64,000 bases of DNA. Origin: Oceanicaulis sp052055585 (GTDB lineage Bacteria; Pseudomonadota; Alphaproteobacteria; Caulobacterales; Maricaulaceae). Position numbers and translations under genes: made by a program. The DNA is taken from positions 1,550,001 through 1,614,000 of the forward strand of contig NZ_CP170485.1 of assembly GCF_052055585.1 (NCBI RefSeq), given 5' to 3'. Of the stretch, positions 17,270-26,387 are shown piece after piece. The notes below the pieces were generated by a model. It ran no database searches. It was not told the origin of the DNA and was given only the letters and a program-made list of their open reading frames with translations. Positions within the stretch are counted from its first letter, which is position 1, and each line of letters starts with the position of its first letter.

Positions 17270-19510
17270 CTAACGCCCGCCAAACGTTTTCGAGGCGAAG
17301 CCGCGCGGGGCGAGCTTGCCGGCCTGGGCGCGCTTGCCTTCATAATAGCGCCAGTCTTCCACGAGGTGACGACGGCCCGCCGGATCTACGCGGACAAGGC
17401 CTTCTTCAGCGCTGAACACGCTGATATCGGCGACTTCACCGCCCTTGCCGCCCAGAAGGCGTACGCCCTTGCCGCGCACCATTTCGGGGATCTCATCAGC
17501 CGCGAAGACCAGAAGTTTCTTGTTCTCGCCCAGCACCGCAATGCGGTCGCCCGTCATGGGCAGGGCCATCATGGCCTTGTGCCCATCGATCACATTGAGA
17601 ACCTGTCGGCCTGCGCGCTTGATGGCGGGCAGTTCCTTTTCCGCCACCACAAAGCCATGCCCGGAGGTCGAGGCCAGCAGCAGTTTGCGATCAGGCGAAT
17701 ATTTGAACAGCGCCACCGGCTCGGCGCTCTCATCCATGTCGATCAACAGACGCACCGGCTCGCCAAAGCCGCGCCCGCCGGGCAGCTTGGAGGCGTCCAG
17801 CGTATAGACCCGGCCATCACTGGTGAGCATAAGGATCTTGTCGGTCGTCTCGGCCTTGAGCGAGAACGCGGTCTCGTCGCCATCCTTGTGCTTGATGCCG
17901 GTCACGTCATCGGTGTGCCCCTTGAGCGCGCGGATCCAGCCCATGCGCGACAGGACAAGGGTGATCGGCTCACGCGGGATCAGCGCTTCCTCGACCATGT
18001 CGGCGAGGTCGGCCGCCGGGGCGTCGGCGAAGGTCGTGCGACGCTTGCCCAGCTCGGTGGTCGGGCCGAAACGTTTTTTGACGTCCGCGACTTCGCTGTC
18101 GACCTTCTTCCATTGCAGGCCTTCATCGCCGATCAACGCGGTCAGCTCGTCGCGCTCGCCTTCCAGGCGGGACTGCTCGTCACGGATTTCCATCTCTTCA
18201 AGCTTGCGCAAGCTGCGCAGACGCATGTTCAGGATGGCTTCCGCCTGACGGTCGGTCAGGGAGAAGGTCTTGATCAGCTGATCCTTGGGATGATCCTCAA
18301 AGCGGATAATCCGGATGACTTCATCCAGATTGAGATAGGCGACCATGAAGCCCGACAGGACTTCCAGCCGGTCTTCCACATGCTCCAGACGCGTCGTCGC
18401 GCGGCGGACCACCACAACACGGCGGTGGTCGAGCCAGATCTGCAGCGCTTCCTTCAGGCCCACCACACGCGGCGCGCCGGTGGGATCAAGGACGTTGAGG
18501 TTCAGCGCGAAGCGGATTTCGAGATCGGTCAGCTTGAACACGGACTCCATCAGGAGCGCGGGATCAATGGTGCGCGATTTGGGCTCCAGGATCAGGCGCA
18601 CATCCTCGGCGCTCTCATCCATCACATCCGCCAGAAGCGGCAGTTTCTTCTGATCCAGAAGCGCGGCAATGCGTTCGATCAGCTTGGCTTTCTGCACGAG
18701 GTACGGGATCTCGGTGACCACGATCTGCCACTGGCCACGGCCCAGCTCCTCGACTTCCCAACGCGCGCGCAGGCGGAAACCACCCCGCCCTGTCTCATAG
18801 GCGTCGAGAATGTTCTCACGCGCTTCCACGCACACCCCGCCGGTGGGGAAGTCCGGGCCCTGCACATAGTTCAGCAAAGTCTCGGTGGCGGCGTTCGGCG
18901 TCTTGATCAGATGGCGGGCGGCATCGCACAGCTCGGCGGCGTTATGGGGCGGGATATTGGTCGCCATACCCACCGCAATACCCGCCGAGCCATTGGCCAG
19001 AAGGTTCGGGAAGGCGGCGGGCAGAACCAGAGGTTCCTTGTCTTCGCCGTCATAGGTCTCGCGGAAATCGACCGTGCCTTCATCGTAATCCTGCAAGATC
19101 AGGATCGCGGCTTCGGTCAGACGCGCTTCAGTGTACCGCATGGCGGCGGCGCCATCGCCGTCCACATTACCGAAATTGCCCTGGCCTTCGACAAGCGGGT
19201 AGCGCGAGGCGAAATCCTGCGCCAGACGCACCAGCGCTTCATACACCGCCTGATCACCATGGGGGTGGAACCGGCCGATAACGTCACCGACCACCCGGGC
19301 GCATTTCTTGAAGGCGGTATCGGGTGACAGCTTCAGAAGCCGCATGGCGTAAAGAAGACGTCGGTGAACCGGCTTCAGGCCGTCGCGCGCATCGGGCAGC
19401 GCCCGCTGGGTAATGGTGGAGAGCGCATAGGCGAGATAGCGCGAGGAGAGAGCGTCATTGAAGCTCTCATCGAAAATACGCCCGCCATCGCCGGGAAATT
19501 GCTCGCCCAT
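17270..19510 (-). CDS. parC: DNA topoisomerase IV subunit A
   Basis: A 746-residue type IIA topoisomerase A subunit that decatenates daughter chromosomes with ParE. The breakage-reunion domain holds the catalytic tyrosine Y126 in MRYTEARL, and the C-terminal half has a beta-pinwheel region shorter than that of GyrA and without a clear GyrA box. In the quinolone-determining segment HPHGDQAVYE, Gln87 occupies the place of E. coli ParC Ser80. GAGGGG precedes ATG 19510. A GATTC (GANTC) site at 19536-19540 lies 26 nt upstream of the start codon. Confidence 0.95.
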   Translation of the reverse strand: MGEQFPGDGGRIFDESFNDALSSRYLAYALSTITQRALPDARDGLKPVHRRLLYAMRLLKLSPDTAFKKCARVVGDVIGRFHPHGDQAVYEALVRLAQDFASRYPLVEGQGNFGNVDGDGAAAMRYTEARLTEAAILILQDYDEGTVDFRETYDGEDKEPLVLPAAFPNLLANGSAGIAVGMATNIPPHNAAELCDAARHLIKTPNAATETLLNYVQGPDFPTGGVCVEARENILDAYETGRGGFRLRARWEVEELGRGQWQIVVTEIPYLVQKAKLIERIAALLDQKKLPLLADVMDESAEDVRLILEPKSRTIDPALLMESVFKLTDLEIRFALNLNVLDPTGAPRVVGLKEALQIWLDHRRVVVVRRATTRLEHVEDRLEVLSGFMVAYLNLDEVIRIIRFEDHPKDQLIKTFSLTDRQAEAILNMRLRSLRKLEEMEIRDEQSRLEGERDELTALIGDEGLQWKKVDSEVADVKKRFGPTTELGKRRTTFADAPAADLADMVEEALIPREPITLVLSRMGWIRALKGHTDDVTGIKHKDGDETAFSLKAETTDKILMLTSDGRVYTLDASKLPGGRGFGEPVRLLIDMDESAEPVALFKYSPDRKLLLASTSGHGFVVAEKELPAIKRAGRQVLNVIDGHKAMMALPMTGDRIAVLGENKKLLVFAADEIPEMVRGKGVRLLGGKGGEVADISVFSAEEGLVRVDPAGRRHLVEDWRYYEGKRAQAGKLAPRGFASKTFGGR

Positions 19511-19619
19511 CCAGATCCCCTCAGGTCATCCAAGTGATTCGATCACACCCCAGTATGGAGCGGATCGCCCTGTCAGGGCAGGTCAGGACGCAGGCTTTTC
19601 AACAGTTGTTGCGTCAGGT

Positions 19620-20348
19620 TCAAAGCCGGCCGTCAGCGTCCAGCCGTTCGATCATGCGCGTGCGGGCGTCCGGCAGCATCCGGTCAGCGGGCCAGAGCAC
19701 GCGGCGTTCAATGAAATGGCCCGTCAGATTGAGCCCTGCCCCCACATCGCCGTCCGCCACCTGCCCGCCGCCCTTCATGAAGCCCGGCAGCGCCAGCATG
19801 CGATCCTGATAGGGCGCGCCAGCCTCGGCGCTGACCGCGCGACCCGATTTGGGGCTGACATAGACAAGATCGGTCTCAACGCCCGTCGCCGCACAGCGCC
19901 TCAGATCAAGGCCATAGCCAAGATCGGCCAGCAGCCCCGCCTCCCACCGCACATAAAGCGCAGGCCAGAGATCGGGGTCTTCCAGCGCGCTGATCAGCAC
20001 TTCAAAGGCGTCCGCGACAGCAGGATGTTCTTCACGCTCGGGCAGGCACATGGACGCCATGGCGCACGCCGCGTTCAGGCCCGACAGCGCCAACGGGTCT
20101 TCCATCAGGACACCCGCAGAAAGGTCTTCAGCCTCGACCGCGAAGCCGCCGAGATGGCTTTCAAGCCGGGCGCGCCAGACGGCGCGGACCCGGTTGCCCG
20201 GCTGCAGGATGGGGCGCATGGCCTTGGACCGACCGCCCCGCACCAGCCCGGCATGGCGGCCATGCTCCACCGTCAGCACCTCGATCACCGCGCTGGTCTC
20301 CCCATGGGGACGCACGGCGACGATCCGGCCTGAGGCGGTCCATTCCAT
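19620..20348 (-). CDS. recO: DNA repair protein RecO
   Basis: A 242-residue RecO, which loads RecA onto SSB-coated single-stranded DNA with RecR. The N-terminal OB-fold begins with a GRIVAVRPHGE segment and the C-terminal domain is helical. The zinc-binding cysteine cluster of some RecO proteins is reduced here to a single visible Cys. The start ATG overlaps the era stop by one base (TGATG), continuing the conserved rnc-era-recO order. Confidence 0.92.
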   Translation of the reverse strand: MEWTASGRIVAVRPHGETSAVIEVLTVEHGRHAGLVRGGRSKAMRPILQPGNRVRAVWRARLESHLGGFAVEAEDLSAGVLMEDPLALSGLNAACAMASMCLPEREEHPAVADAFEVLISALEDPDLWPALYVRWEAGLLADLGYGLDLRRCAATGVETDLVYVSPKSGRAVSAEAGAPYQDRMLALPGFMKGGGQVADGDVGAGLNLTGHFIERRVLWPADRMLPDARTRMIERLDADGRL

Positions 20349-21271
20349 CAGGCGTCGAAGTCGAGCCCGAGCGCATTGAAGCGGGCGCGCTCATCGCCCC
20401 AGTTCGGACGCACCTTCACGAACAGGAAAAGGTGGACCTTGCGGTCCAGCTGTTCTTCCAGATCGGCCCGGGACGCGGTGGAGACCCATTTGATGGTCTG
20501 CCCGCCCTTGCCCAGAATGATCGGCTTGTGGCCCTCGCGTTCGACATAGACGGTCTGCTCGATGCGTACGGAGCCGTCCTTCTGGTCCTTCCAGCTGTCG
20601 GTTTCCACCGTCAGCCCGTAAGGCAGCTCGTCATGGACGCGCAGATAAAGCTTCTCGCGGGTCACCTCGGCGGCCAGCATGCGCTCTGACAGGTCCGCGA
20701 TCTGGTCCTCGGGATACAGGAACGGGCTTTCCGGCATCAGGGTGACCAGGAAGTCCGCCAGATCCTTGATCCGGTCGCCATTGCTGGCGCTGATCATGAA
20801 GACATCGCTGTAAACGCCTGTTTCAAAGAGCTTTTGTGACAAGTCCAGAAGCTCTTCGCGTTTGATCAGGTCGATCTTGTTGAGCACCAGAACAGCCTTC
20901 AGCTCGTGCGCCTTGAGGCCATCGATCACCCGCTCCACATCCTCGACGGTGCGGCGCGCCTTGCTCAGCTGAGCGGCGGCGTCAACGACGTGGACGATGG
21001 CGTCCGCATCATCCGCACCTTCCCAGGCGCTGGCGACCATGGCGCGGTCCAGACGACGGCGCGGCGCGAACACGCCGGGCGTGTCCACCAGCACCAGCTG
21101 GGAGCCGTCATGGATCATCACGCCGCGCACCTGAAAGCGCGTGGTCTGAACCTTCGGCGTCACGATGGAGACCTTGCGGCCGACCAGCGCATTCACCAGC
21201 GTGGATTTACCCGCATTCGGCGCGCCAATGATGGCGACAAAGCCGGCGCGCGTCGCGTTCTGATCAGCCAT
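20348..21271 (-). CDS. era: GTPase Era
   Basis: A 307-residue GTPase that binds 16S rRNA near its 3' end during 30S assembly. The G1 motif GAPNAGKST is at residues 16-24, with DTPG (G3) and NKID (G4) following, and a C-terminal KH domain with ILGKGGQTIK. Its start overlaps the end of rnc by 8 nt and its stop overlaps the recO start by one base. Confidence 0.97.
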   Translation of the reverse strand: MADQNATRAGFVAIIGAPNAGKSTLVNALVGRKVSIVTPKVQTTRFQVRGVMIHDGSQLVLVDTPGVFAPRRRLDRAMVASAWEGADDADAIVHVVDAAAQLSKARRTVEDVERVIDGLKAHELKAVLVLNKIDLIKREELLDLSQKLFETGVYSDVFMISASNGDRIKDLADFLVTLMPESPFLYPEDQIADLSERMLAAEVTREKLYLRVHDELPYGLTVETDSWKDQKDGSVRIEQTVYVEREGHKPIILGKGGQTIKWVSTASRADLEEQLDRKVHLFLFVKVRPNWGDERARFNALGLDFDA

Positions 21272-21950
21272 CTGCGGCCTCCCGTGTCAGCATTTCCGAG
21301 GCCGCGGCGCGTTGGGCGTCCTGTTTGGACCCGCCCTCGCCACGCGCCGGCGCGACACCATCGAGCCGGACTTCAATTTCAAACACCGGACGATGGTCCG
21401 GCCCCTTGCGCGCCACGGTCTCATATACCGGTACGCCATAACCTTTTTGCGCCGCCCATTCCTGAAGCTGGGATTTGGCGTCCTTGGGACGCCGGGTCAG
21501 CTGTTCGATCTCGTCGGCCCAGAAGGTCGTGAAGAAGGCCCAGGCTGCATCCAGCCCCCCATCGAGATAAAGCGCGCCAATCACCGCTTCGCACGCATCC
21601 GCGATGATGGATTCCTTCTGGCGTCCGCCCAGGCGTTCCTCCGCGGCGGACAGGCGCAGCCCTTCACCCAGATCGCAACGGCGCGCCGCGCGGGCGCAGG
21701 CGGACTTGTTGACCACCGCATTCAGACGCTGGGCGAGACCGCCCTCTTCCAGATTGGGGAAGGTCTCATACAGGCGCTGGCTGGCCATCAGGCCCAGAAC
21801 CCGGTCGCCGAGAAACTCCAGACGCTCATTGGAGGACGCGCGCGAGCGTCCATCCCCGTGCGAGGCATGGGTCAGCGCGCGCTCCAGAAGCTCCCGGTCC
21901 TTGAACCGATAAGCGATGCGCGCTTCAAAATCTTTGATCCGATCACTCAT
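21264..21950 (-). CDS. rnc: ribonuclease III
   Basis: A 228-residue double-strand-specific endoribonuclease. The signature NERLEFLGD (residues 41-49) supplies E42 and D49, and DACEAVIGAL supplies the second acidic pair; a dsRNA-binding domain ends in GEGGSKQDAQRAAA. It lies 18 nt after acpS, where lepB would normally intervene in related genomes. Confidence 0.96.
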   Translation of the reverse strand: MSDRIKDFEARIAYRFKDRELLERALTHASHGDGRSRASSNERLEFLGDRVLGLMASQRLYETFPNLEEGGLAQRLNAVVNKSACARAARRCDLGEGLRLSAAEERLGGRQKESIIADACEAVIGALYLDGGLDAAWAFFTTFWADEIEQLTRRPKDAKSQLQEWAAQKGYGVPVYETVARKGPDHRPVFEIEVRLDGVAPARGEGGSKQDAQRAAASEMLTREAADG

Positions 21951-21968
21951 GATACGGGCTTCATTCTC

Positions 21969-22376
21969 TCAAGCAGCGTCCGGGTCAACCGCTTCAATCA
22001 CCACAAAGGCCTGCGCATAGGGCGGCTCATCACTCATGGTGAGGTGAAACCTTGCGCTTTTTCCGGCGGGTAAACGTACCTCGAGCTGGCGCTGCGCTTC
22101 TCCCGTCAGAGTGATGACGGGCCGGCCGCCTTTCAGGTTCAGCACTTCGATATCGGTGAAGCTGACCCCGCGCCACAAGCCGCCGCCAATGGCCTTGGCG
22201 CAGGCTTCCTTGGCCGCGAAGCGCTTGGCGTAAGTGTTGATCCGGCCCGGCCGCGCTTCAGCGCGCGCCTGTTCGGCCCCGGTATAGATCCGGTCGAGAA
22301 ACCGCGCGCCAAACCGGTCGATCGCGCGCTCGATGCGGCGAATATCGGTGAGGTCTGATCCAACGCCCAGGATCAC
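21969..22376 (-). CDS. acpS: holo-[acyl-carrier-protein] synthase
   Basis: A 135-residue phosphopantetheinyl transferase converting apo-ACP to holo-ACP. GVGSDLTDIRRIE at the N terminus carries the Mg-binding Asp8 and RFAAKEACAKA the conserved Glu. The start is GTG 22376, overlapping the pdxJ stop (GTGA) with GGAG about 8 nt upstream. Normal family length. Confidence 0.95.
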   Translation of the reverse strand: MILGVGSDLTDIRRIERAIDRFGARFLDRIYTGAEQARAEARPGRINTYAKRFAAKEACAKAIGGGLWRGVSFTDIEVLNLKGGRPVITLTGEAQRQLEVRLPAGKSARFHLTMSDEPPYAQAFVVIEAVDPDAA

Positions 22377-23131
22377 AGGGCAGTCTCCGCCCGCGCCTCA
22401 TCCATCAAAGCGCGCATACGTTTCACCGCTGCTTCAAGCCCGGTGAAAATCGCTTCACCGATCAGGAAATGGCCGATATTGAGCTCGGCGATCTCGGGGA
22501 TGGCGGACACCGGCTTCACATTGTCAAAGGTCAGGCCGTGCCCGGCATGAGGCTCGAGGCCACGTTTGCGCGCCTCGACAGCCGCCAGACGGATGCGCTC
22601 CAGCTCCTGCGCCGCTGCTTCCTCGCCGCCTTCAAGCCAGAGCTCGGCATAACGGCCCGTATGCAGCTCCACCACAGGCGCGCCCAGCACTTCGGCCACA
22701 GCGATCTGGACCGGATCAGGCTCGATGAACAGCGACACCCGACAGCCCGCCTCTGACAGTTCACGCACCACAGGGGCGATCTGATTGTGCAGGCCCGCCA
22801 CATCGAGACCGCCTTCGGTGGTCCGTTCCTCGCGCTTTTCAGGCACGATGCAGGCGGCGTGGGGTTTGAAAGCGACCGCAATCGCTGTCATCTCCCCGGT
22901 CGCCGCCATTTCCAGATTGATGGGCAGCCCGGAAGCTTCGCGCACCTTGTGCAGGTCCGCATCCTGAATGTGACGACGGTCTTCGCGCAAATGGATGGTC
23001 AGACCGTCCGCCCCGGCCGCCTGGGCCATGGCCGCCGCGCGTGCGGGATCGGGATGCAAACCGCCCCGGGCGTTCCTGATGGTCGCCACATGGTCGATAT
23101 TCAGTCCCAGACGCTGGCGCGGCAGGCTCAT
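22373..23131 (-). CDS. pdxJ: pyridoxine 5'-phosphate synthase
   Basis: A 252-residue TIM-barrel enzyme making pyridoxine 5'-phosphate from 1-deoxy-xylulose 5-phosphate and 3-amino-2-oxopropyl phosphate. LGLNIDHVATIRNARGG at the N terminus, LREDRRHI and EPHAGHGLTFDNV are characteristic. The ATG overlaps the pyrE stop by one base. Part of the folK-to-recO operon. Confidence 0.97.
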   Translation of the reverse strand: MSLPRQRLGLNIDHVATIRNARGGLHPDPARAAAMAQAAGADGLTIHLREDRRHIQDADLHKVREASGLPINLEMAATGEMTAIAVAFKPHAACIVPEKREERTTEGGLDVAGLHNQIAPVVRELSEAGCRVSLFIEPDPVQIAVAEVLGAPVVELHTGRYAELWLEGGEEAAAQELERIRLAAVEARKRGLEPHAGHGLTFDNVKPVSAIPEIAELNIGHFLIGEAIFTGLEAAVKRMRALMDEARAETAL

Positions 23132-23715
23132 CAGGCCAGCCCCCGGCTTCCCGGTTTGATCGCGGGAATACGCTCAAGCTCCGGCGGCAAATCATCTGCC
23201 GGATAGGTCGGGAAGTTCACAGTCGCGAGCGCCACCAGCGGCACGCCCACATCAGCCTTGCCGCCCGAACGATCCACCAGACAGCCTTCGGCTACCACCT
23301 TCGCGCCCGACTTCTCGATGGCTGCGATACACTCACGAGAGCTCAGACCCGTCGTGACGATGTCCTCGATCACCAGCACCCGATCTGCGGCGGTGAGTTC
23401 AAAGCCGCGACGCAGGGCGAATTCGCCGTTTTCGCGTTCGACGAACATGAAGGGCAGCGCCATATGGCGGCTGGTTTCATAGCCCGGGATGATACCGCCC
23501 ATGGCCGGCGACACGATGGCGGTGAACGGGCCATGGCCTGCGGCTTTCAGAGCCTCGGCCAGCGCCTTGCACAAACGCTCGGTGCGCGCCGCATCCCGGA
23601 AGACCAGAGCCTTCTGCAGGAAGACGGGGCTGCGCAGCCCGGACGAGAGAATGAAATGACCTTCAAGAAGGGCGCCCGCCTCCTTGAATTCCGCCAGCAC
23701 GTCCTCGGTGGTCAT
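23131..23715 (-). CDS. pyrE: orotate phosphoribosyltransferase
   Basis: A 194-residue enzyme forming orotidine 5'-phosphate from orotate and PRPP in pyrimidine synthesis. The PRPP-binding loop reads VLVIEDIVTTGLSS, and FILSSGLRSPVFLQK lies near the N terminus. It overlaps the end of rsh by 4 nt and the start of pdxJ by one base. Confidence 0.96.
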   Translation of the reverse strand: MTTEDVLAEFKEAGALLEGHFILSSGLRSPVFLQKALVFRDAARTERLCKALAEALKAAGHGPFTAIVSPAMGGIIPGYETSRHMALPFMFVERENGEFALRRGFELTAADRVLVIEDIVTTGLSSRECIAAIEKSGAKVVAEGCLVDRSGGKADVGVPLVALATVNFPTYPADDLPPELERIPAIKPGSRGLA

Positions 23716-25955
23716 GCAGTCTCCTTTAAGGCAGGGTCTTCGGTCAGGCGCGCACGCTCGGCCGAGACGACACGGTCGCTGGTTTTCAGCGCCGATACGA
23801 TATTGTTCAGGTGGCGCGCGTCAAAGACCTCGACGTCAAACGCCATCTCGAAAAAGTCCCGCGTGCGCGAGAGCGTCTTCACATCGGTGATGTTGCCGCG
23901 CGCATCACCCACCACGCCCGCGATCTCCGCCAGCACGCCCGGCTCGTTGCGTACGGTCGCATGAATGCGCCCCACAGAGACCCCGCGCGCATCCGCTTCC
24001 GGCGTCCATTTCAGATCGATCCAGTTGGCGAGGCTGGCGTCATCTTCCCAGGCGGCGAGACGCTCGCAGTCGATGACGTGAACCTGCACGCCGCGTCCCG
24101 GCTGCAACACGCCAACGATGCGGTCGCCCGGCATCGGGGAACAGCATTCGGCAAAGTGAAGCGAGACGCCTGGCGTCAGGCCGCGGCCATGAACAAACAG
24201 CGCGCCCTTGTCATCCTCGATCAGCTCACGATCGGTCAGGCTGTCGCCACGGTGCTCGCGCTGGCCCGGGAAGACCGCGTCCAGCATTTCAGACGAGCTG
24301 ACCGTGCCGCGACCAAGCGCAATGAGAAGCGCCTCAGGGCTCTCAAGCTCCAGTCGCTTCAGGCCGTCGCCCAGAGCGCTCTCGCGGAATTCCTTGCCCT
24401 CACGAGCGAAGGCATGTTCGGCGATCACACGGCCAATACGTGCGAACTCCTCGCTCTCCGATTCCCGGATCAGCTTGCGGATTGCAGCGCGGGCGCGGCC
24501 CGTGACCGCCACATCTTCCCAGCCGGCGGGCGGCTGACGCTCCCCGCCTTTGACAATGTCGACCACATCGCCGTTGGACAGGCGTTGGCGCAGCGGACGC
24601 TCGCGCCCATTGATGCGGGCGCCGATGGCCGTGTAACCAAGCTCGGTATGGACCGCGAACGCAAAGTCCAGCGGCGTCGCGCCATTGGGCAGCGCGATCA
24701 GTCGGCCCTTGGGTGTGAAGCAATAGACCTGGTCGGAGAACATCTCGAGCTTGGCGTGCTCGAGGAATTCATCCGGGTCCCCGCCCTGCTCCAGGATTTC
24801 GACAAACGGGCGCAGGCGGTCAAGCGGGTCGCCGCCAGCTTCACGCGCCGCTTTCGGGTCATAGGCGTAGCCGTTCTCGGTCTTGTAGCGCCAGTGCGCC
24901 GCAACCCCGGTGTCCGCAACGCGCTCCATCTCTTCCGTACGGATCTGAAGCTCGACCCGGATATTGCCCGGCCCGATGATAGTGGTGTGAAGCGAGCGGT
25001 AGTTATTGGGCTTGGGCGTCGAGATATAGTCGTGGAAGCGCTCGGGCACGCAACGCCAGGTCCGGTGCACAACGCCAAGCGCGGCGTAGCAGTCTTCCGG
25101 CGTCTCGGTCAGGATGCGGAACGCGTAGATATCGGCGATGTCATCAAACGACACGCCCTTCTTTTCCAGCTTGCGCCAGATCGAATAGGGCCGCTTTTCC
25201 CGCCCGAACACCCGGCAATCTATCCCGGCATCGGTCAGGCGCTCAGAGAGCGTTGACGACACGATGGCGACGGCGTCCGCGCGGGTCTCGCGCAGTTCGA
25301 CCAGTCGCCTTGTGACCGATTCATAGGCCGCCGGATTGACGTTCTGGAAGGACAGGTTCTCAAGCTCGACACAAACCCGGTTCACCCCGATCCGGCGCGC
25401 CAGAGGTGCGTAGATTTCCAAGGTTTCAAGCGCCACGCGCTCGCGTTTTTCAGGCTTGGGCACATAATGCAGCGTGCGCATATTGTGCAGGCGGTCGCAC
25501 AGCTTGACCAGAAGCACCCGAACATCGCGGGTAATCGCCACGACCAGCTTTTGAAGATTCTCGGCCTGCTTGGTGCGCTTGGAGGCCAGCTCCATCTGAC
25601 CAAGCTTGGTCACGCCATCCACAAGCTGGGCGACATCGGCGCCAAACAGGCGCTCGATATCCTCAAGCGTTGCGGGCGTATCCTCCACGGTGTCGTGCAG
25701 GAGGCCGGTGCAGATCGTCGCCACGTCCAGGCGCAGCTCCGCCAGGAGCATGGCCACCGCCACAACGTGGGAATAATAGGGATGACCGGACTGGCGGGTC
25801 TGTCCTTCATGACTGTCGCGCGCAAAATTGTACGCGCGACGGATCAGATCCGCATCAGCCTGAGGATAATACGCCTGAACACGCGCAACCAGATCGTCGG
25901 CGCTCGGGATTGCGTCGGCGGATGCGAGCGCAGACGGGGACGCCAGCGCACTCAT
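23712..25955 (-). CDS. bifunctional (p)ppGpp synthetase/hydrolase
   Basis: A 747-residue long RelA/SpoT homologue (often called rsh, spoT or relA in alphaproteobacteria). Domains in order: HD hydrolase (about 30-180, with HEGQTRQSG and HDTVEDT intact), synthetase (about 230-350, with FGREKRPYSIW and YISTPKPNNYRSLHT), TGS (about 415-480) and a C-terminal ACT domain after residue 660. Intact HD and synthetase motifs suggest both activities. It starts 5 nt after rpoZ, the usual rpoZ-rsh pairing. Confidence 0.95.
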   Translation of the reverse strand: MSALASPSALASADAIPSADDLVARVQAYYPQADADLIRRAYNFARDSHEGQTRQSGHPYYSHVVAVAMLLAELRLDVATICTGLLHDTVEDTPATLEDIERLFGADVAQLVDGVTKLGQMELASKRTKQAENLQKLVVAITRDVRVLLVKLCDRLHNMRTLHYVPKPEKRERVALETLEIYAPLARRIGVNRVCVELENLSFQNVNPAAYESVTRRLVELRETRADAVAIVSSTLSERLTDAGIDCRVFGREKRPYSIWRKLEKKGVSFDDIADIYAFRILTETPEDCYAALGVVHRTWRCVPERFHDYISTPKPNNYRSLHTTIIGPGNIRVELQIRTEEMERVADTGVAAHWRYKTENGYAYDPKAAREAGGDPLDRLRPFVEILEQGGDPDEFLEHAKLEMFSDQVYCFTPKGRLIALPNGATPLDFAFAVHTELGYTAIGARINGRERPLRQRLSNGDVVDIVKGGERQPPAGWEDVAVTGRARAAIRKLIRESESEEFARIGRVIAEHAFAREGKEFRESALGDGLKRLELESPEALLIALGRGTVSSSEMLDAVFPGQREHRGDSLTDRELIEDDKGALFVHGRGLTPGVSLHFAECCSPMPGDRIVGVLQPGRGVQVHVIDCERLAAWEDDASLANWIDLKWTPEADARGVSVGRIHATVRNEPGVLAEIAGVVGDARGNITDVKTLSRTRDFFEMAFDVEVFDARHLNNIVSALKTSDRVVSAERARLTEDPALKETA

Positions 25956-25960
25956 GAGGC

Positions 25961-26338
25961 TTAAAGTCGGCCGTCAGCCGGGCCGTCACGGTCAGACTGC
26001 AGCGCCTTGAGCATGGCGGTTTCGTCCATCTCGGGCGCGGGCAGAGCAGGAGCAGCCGGCGCTTCGGTCTGCGGAACGCGCTCTTCGATGCCGCCCTCGT
26101 CGTCGTCAGAGGGGATCACGCGCTGCAGGCCGGACACGAGGCTTTCACCCAGCGTATCCAGGTCCAGCTTCTCGTCAGCAATCTCACGCAGGGCGACGAC
26201 AGGGTTCTTGTCGTTGTCGCGATCCAGCGTCAGCTCCGCACCGGCGGAGATGTTACGGGCGCGGTGCGCAGCCAGGAGAACCAGACGGAACCGGTTGTCG
26301 ACCTTATCGATGCAATCTTCGACGGTAACGCGAGCCAT
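25961..26338 (-). CDS. rpoZ: RNA polymerase omega subunit
   Basis: A 125-residue omega subunit. The conserved N-terminal part MARVTVEDCIDKV...NRFRLVLLAAHRAR is followed by NPVVALREIA; an acidic, Ala/Pro-rich C-terminal tail after about residue 75 makes it longer than the E. coli protein, as is common in alphaproteobacteria. AAGGAG precedes ATG 26338. In many bacteria omega takes part in the ppGpp response, which suits its place before rsh. Confidence 0.96.
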   Translation of the reverse strand: MARVTVEDCIDKVDNRFRLVLLAAHRARNISAGAELTLDRDNDKNPVVALREIADEKLDLDTLGESLVSGLQRVIPSDDDEGGIEERVPQTEAPAAPALPAPEMDETAMLKALQSDRDGPADGRL

Positions 26339-26387
26339 GCCGGGGGGCGCTCCTTGAATACGTAAGAGTTGAAAGAGTGCTGATAGC

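Noticed and set aside
17180..19327. A 715-codon open frame on the plus strand opposite parC
   Set aside because: Its translation is low-complexity His/Arg/Gln-rich with no family motif; it is the shadow of parC in a GC-rich genome.
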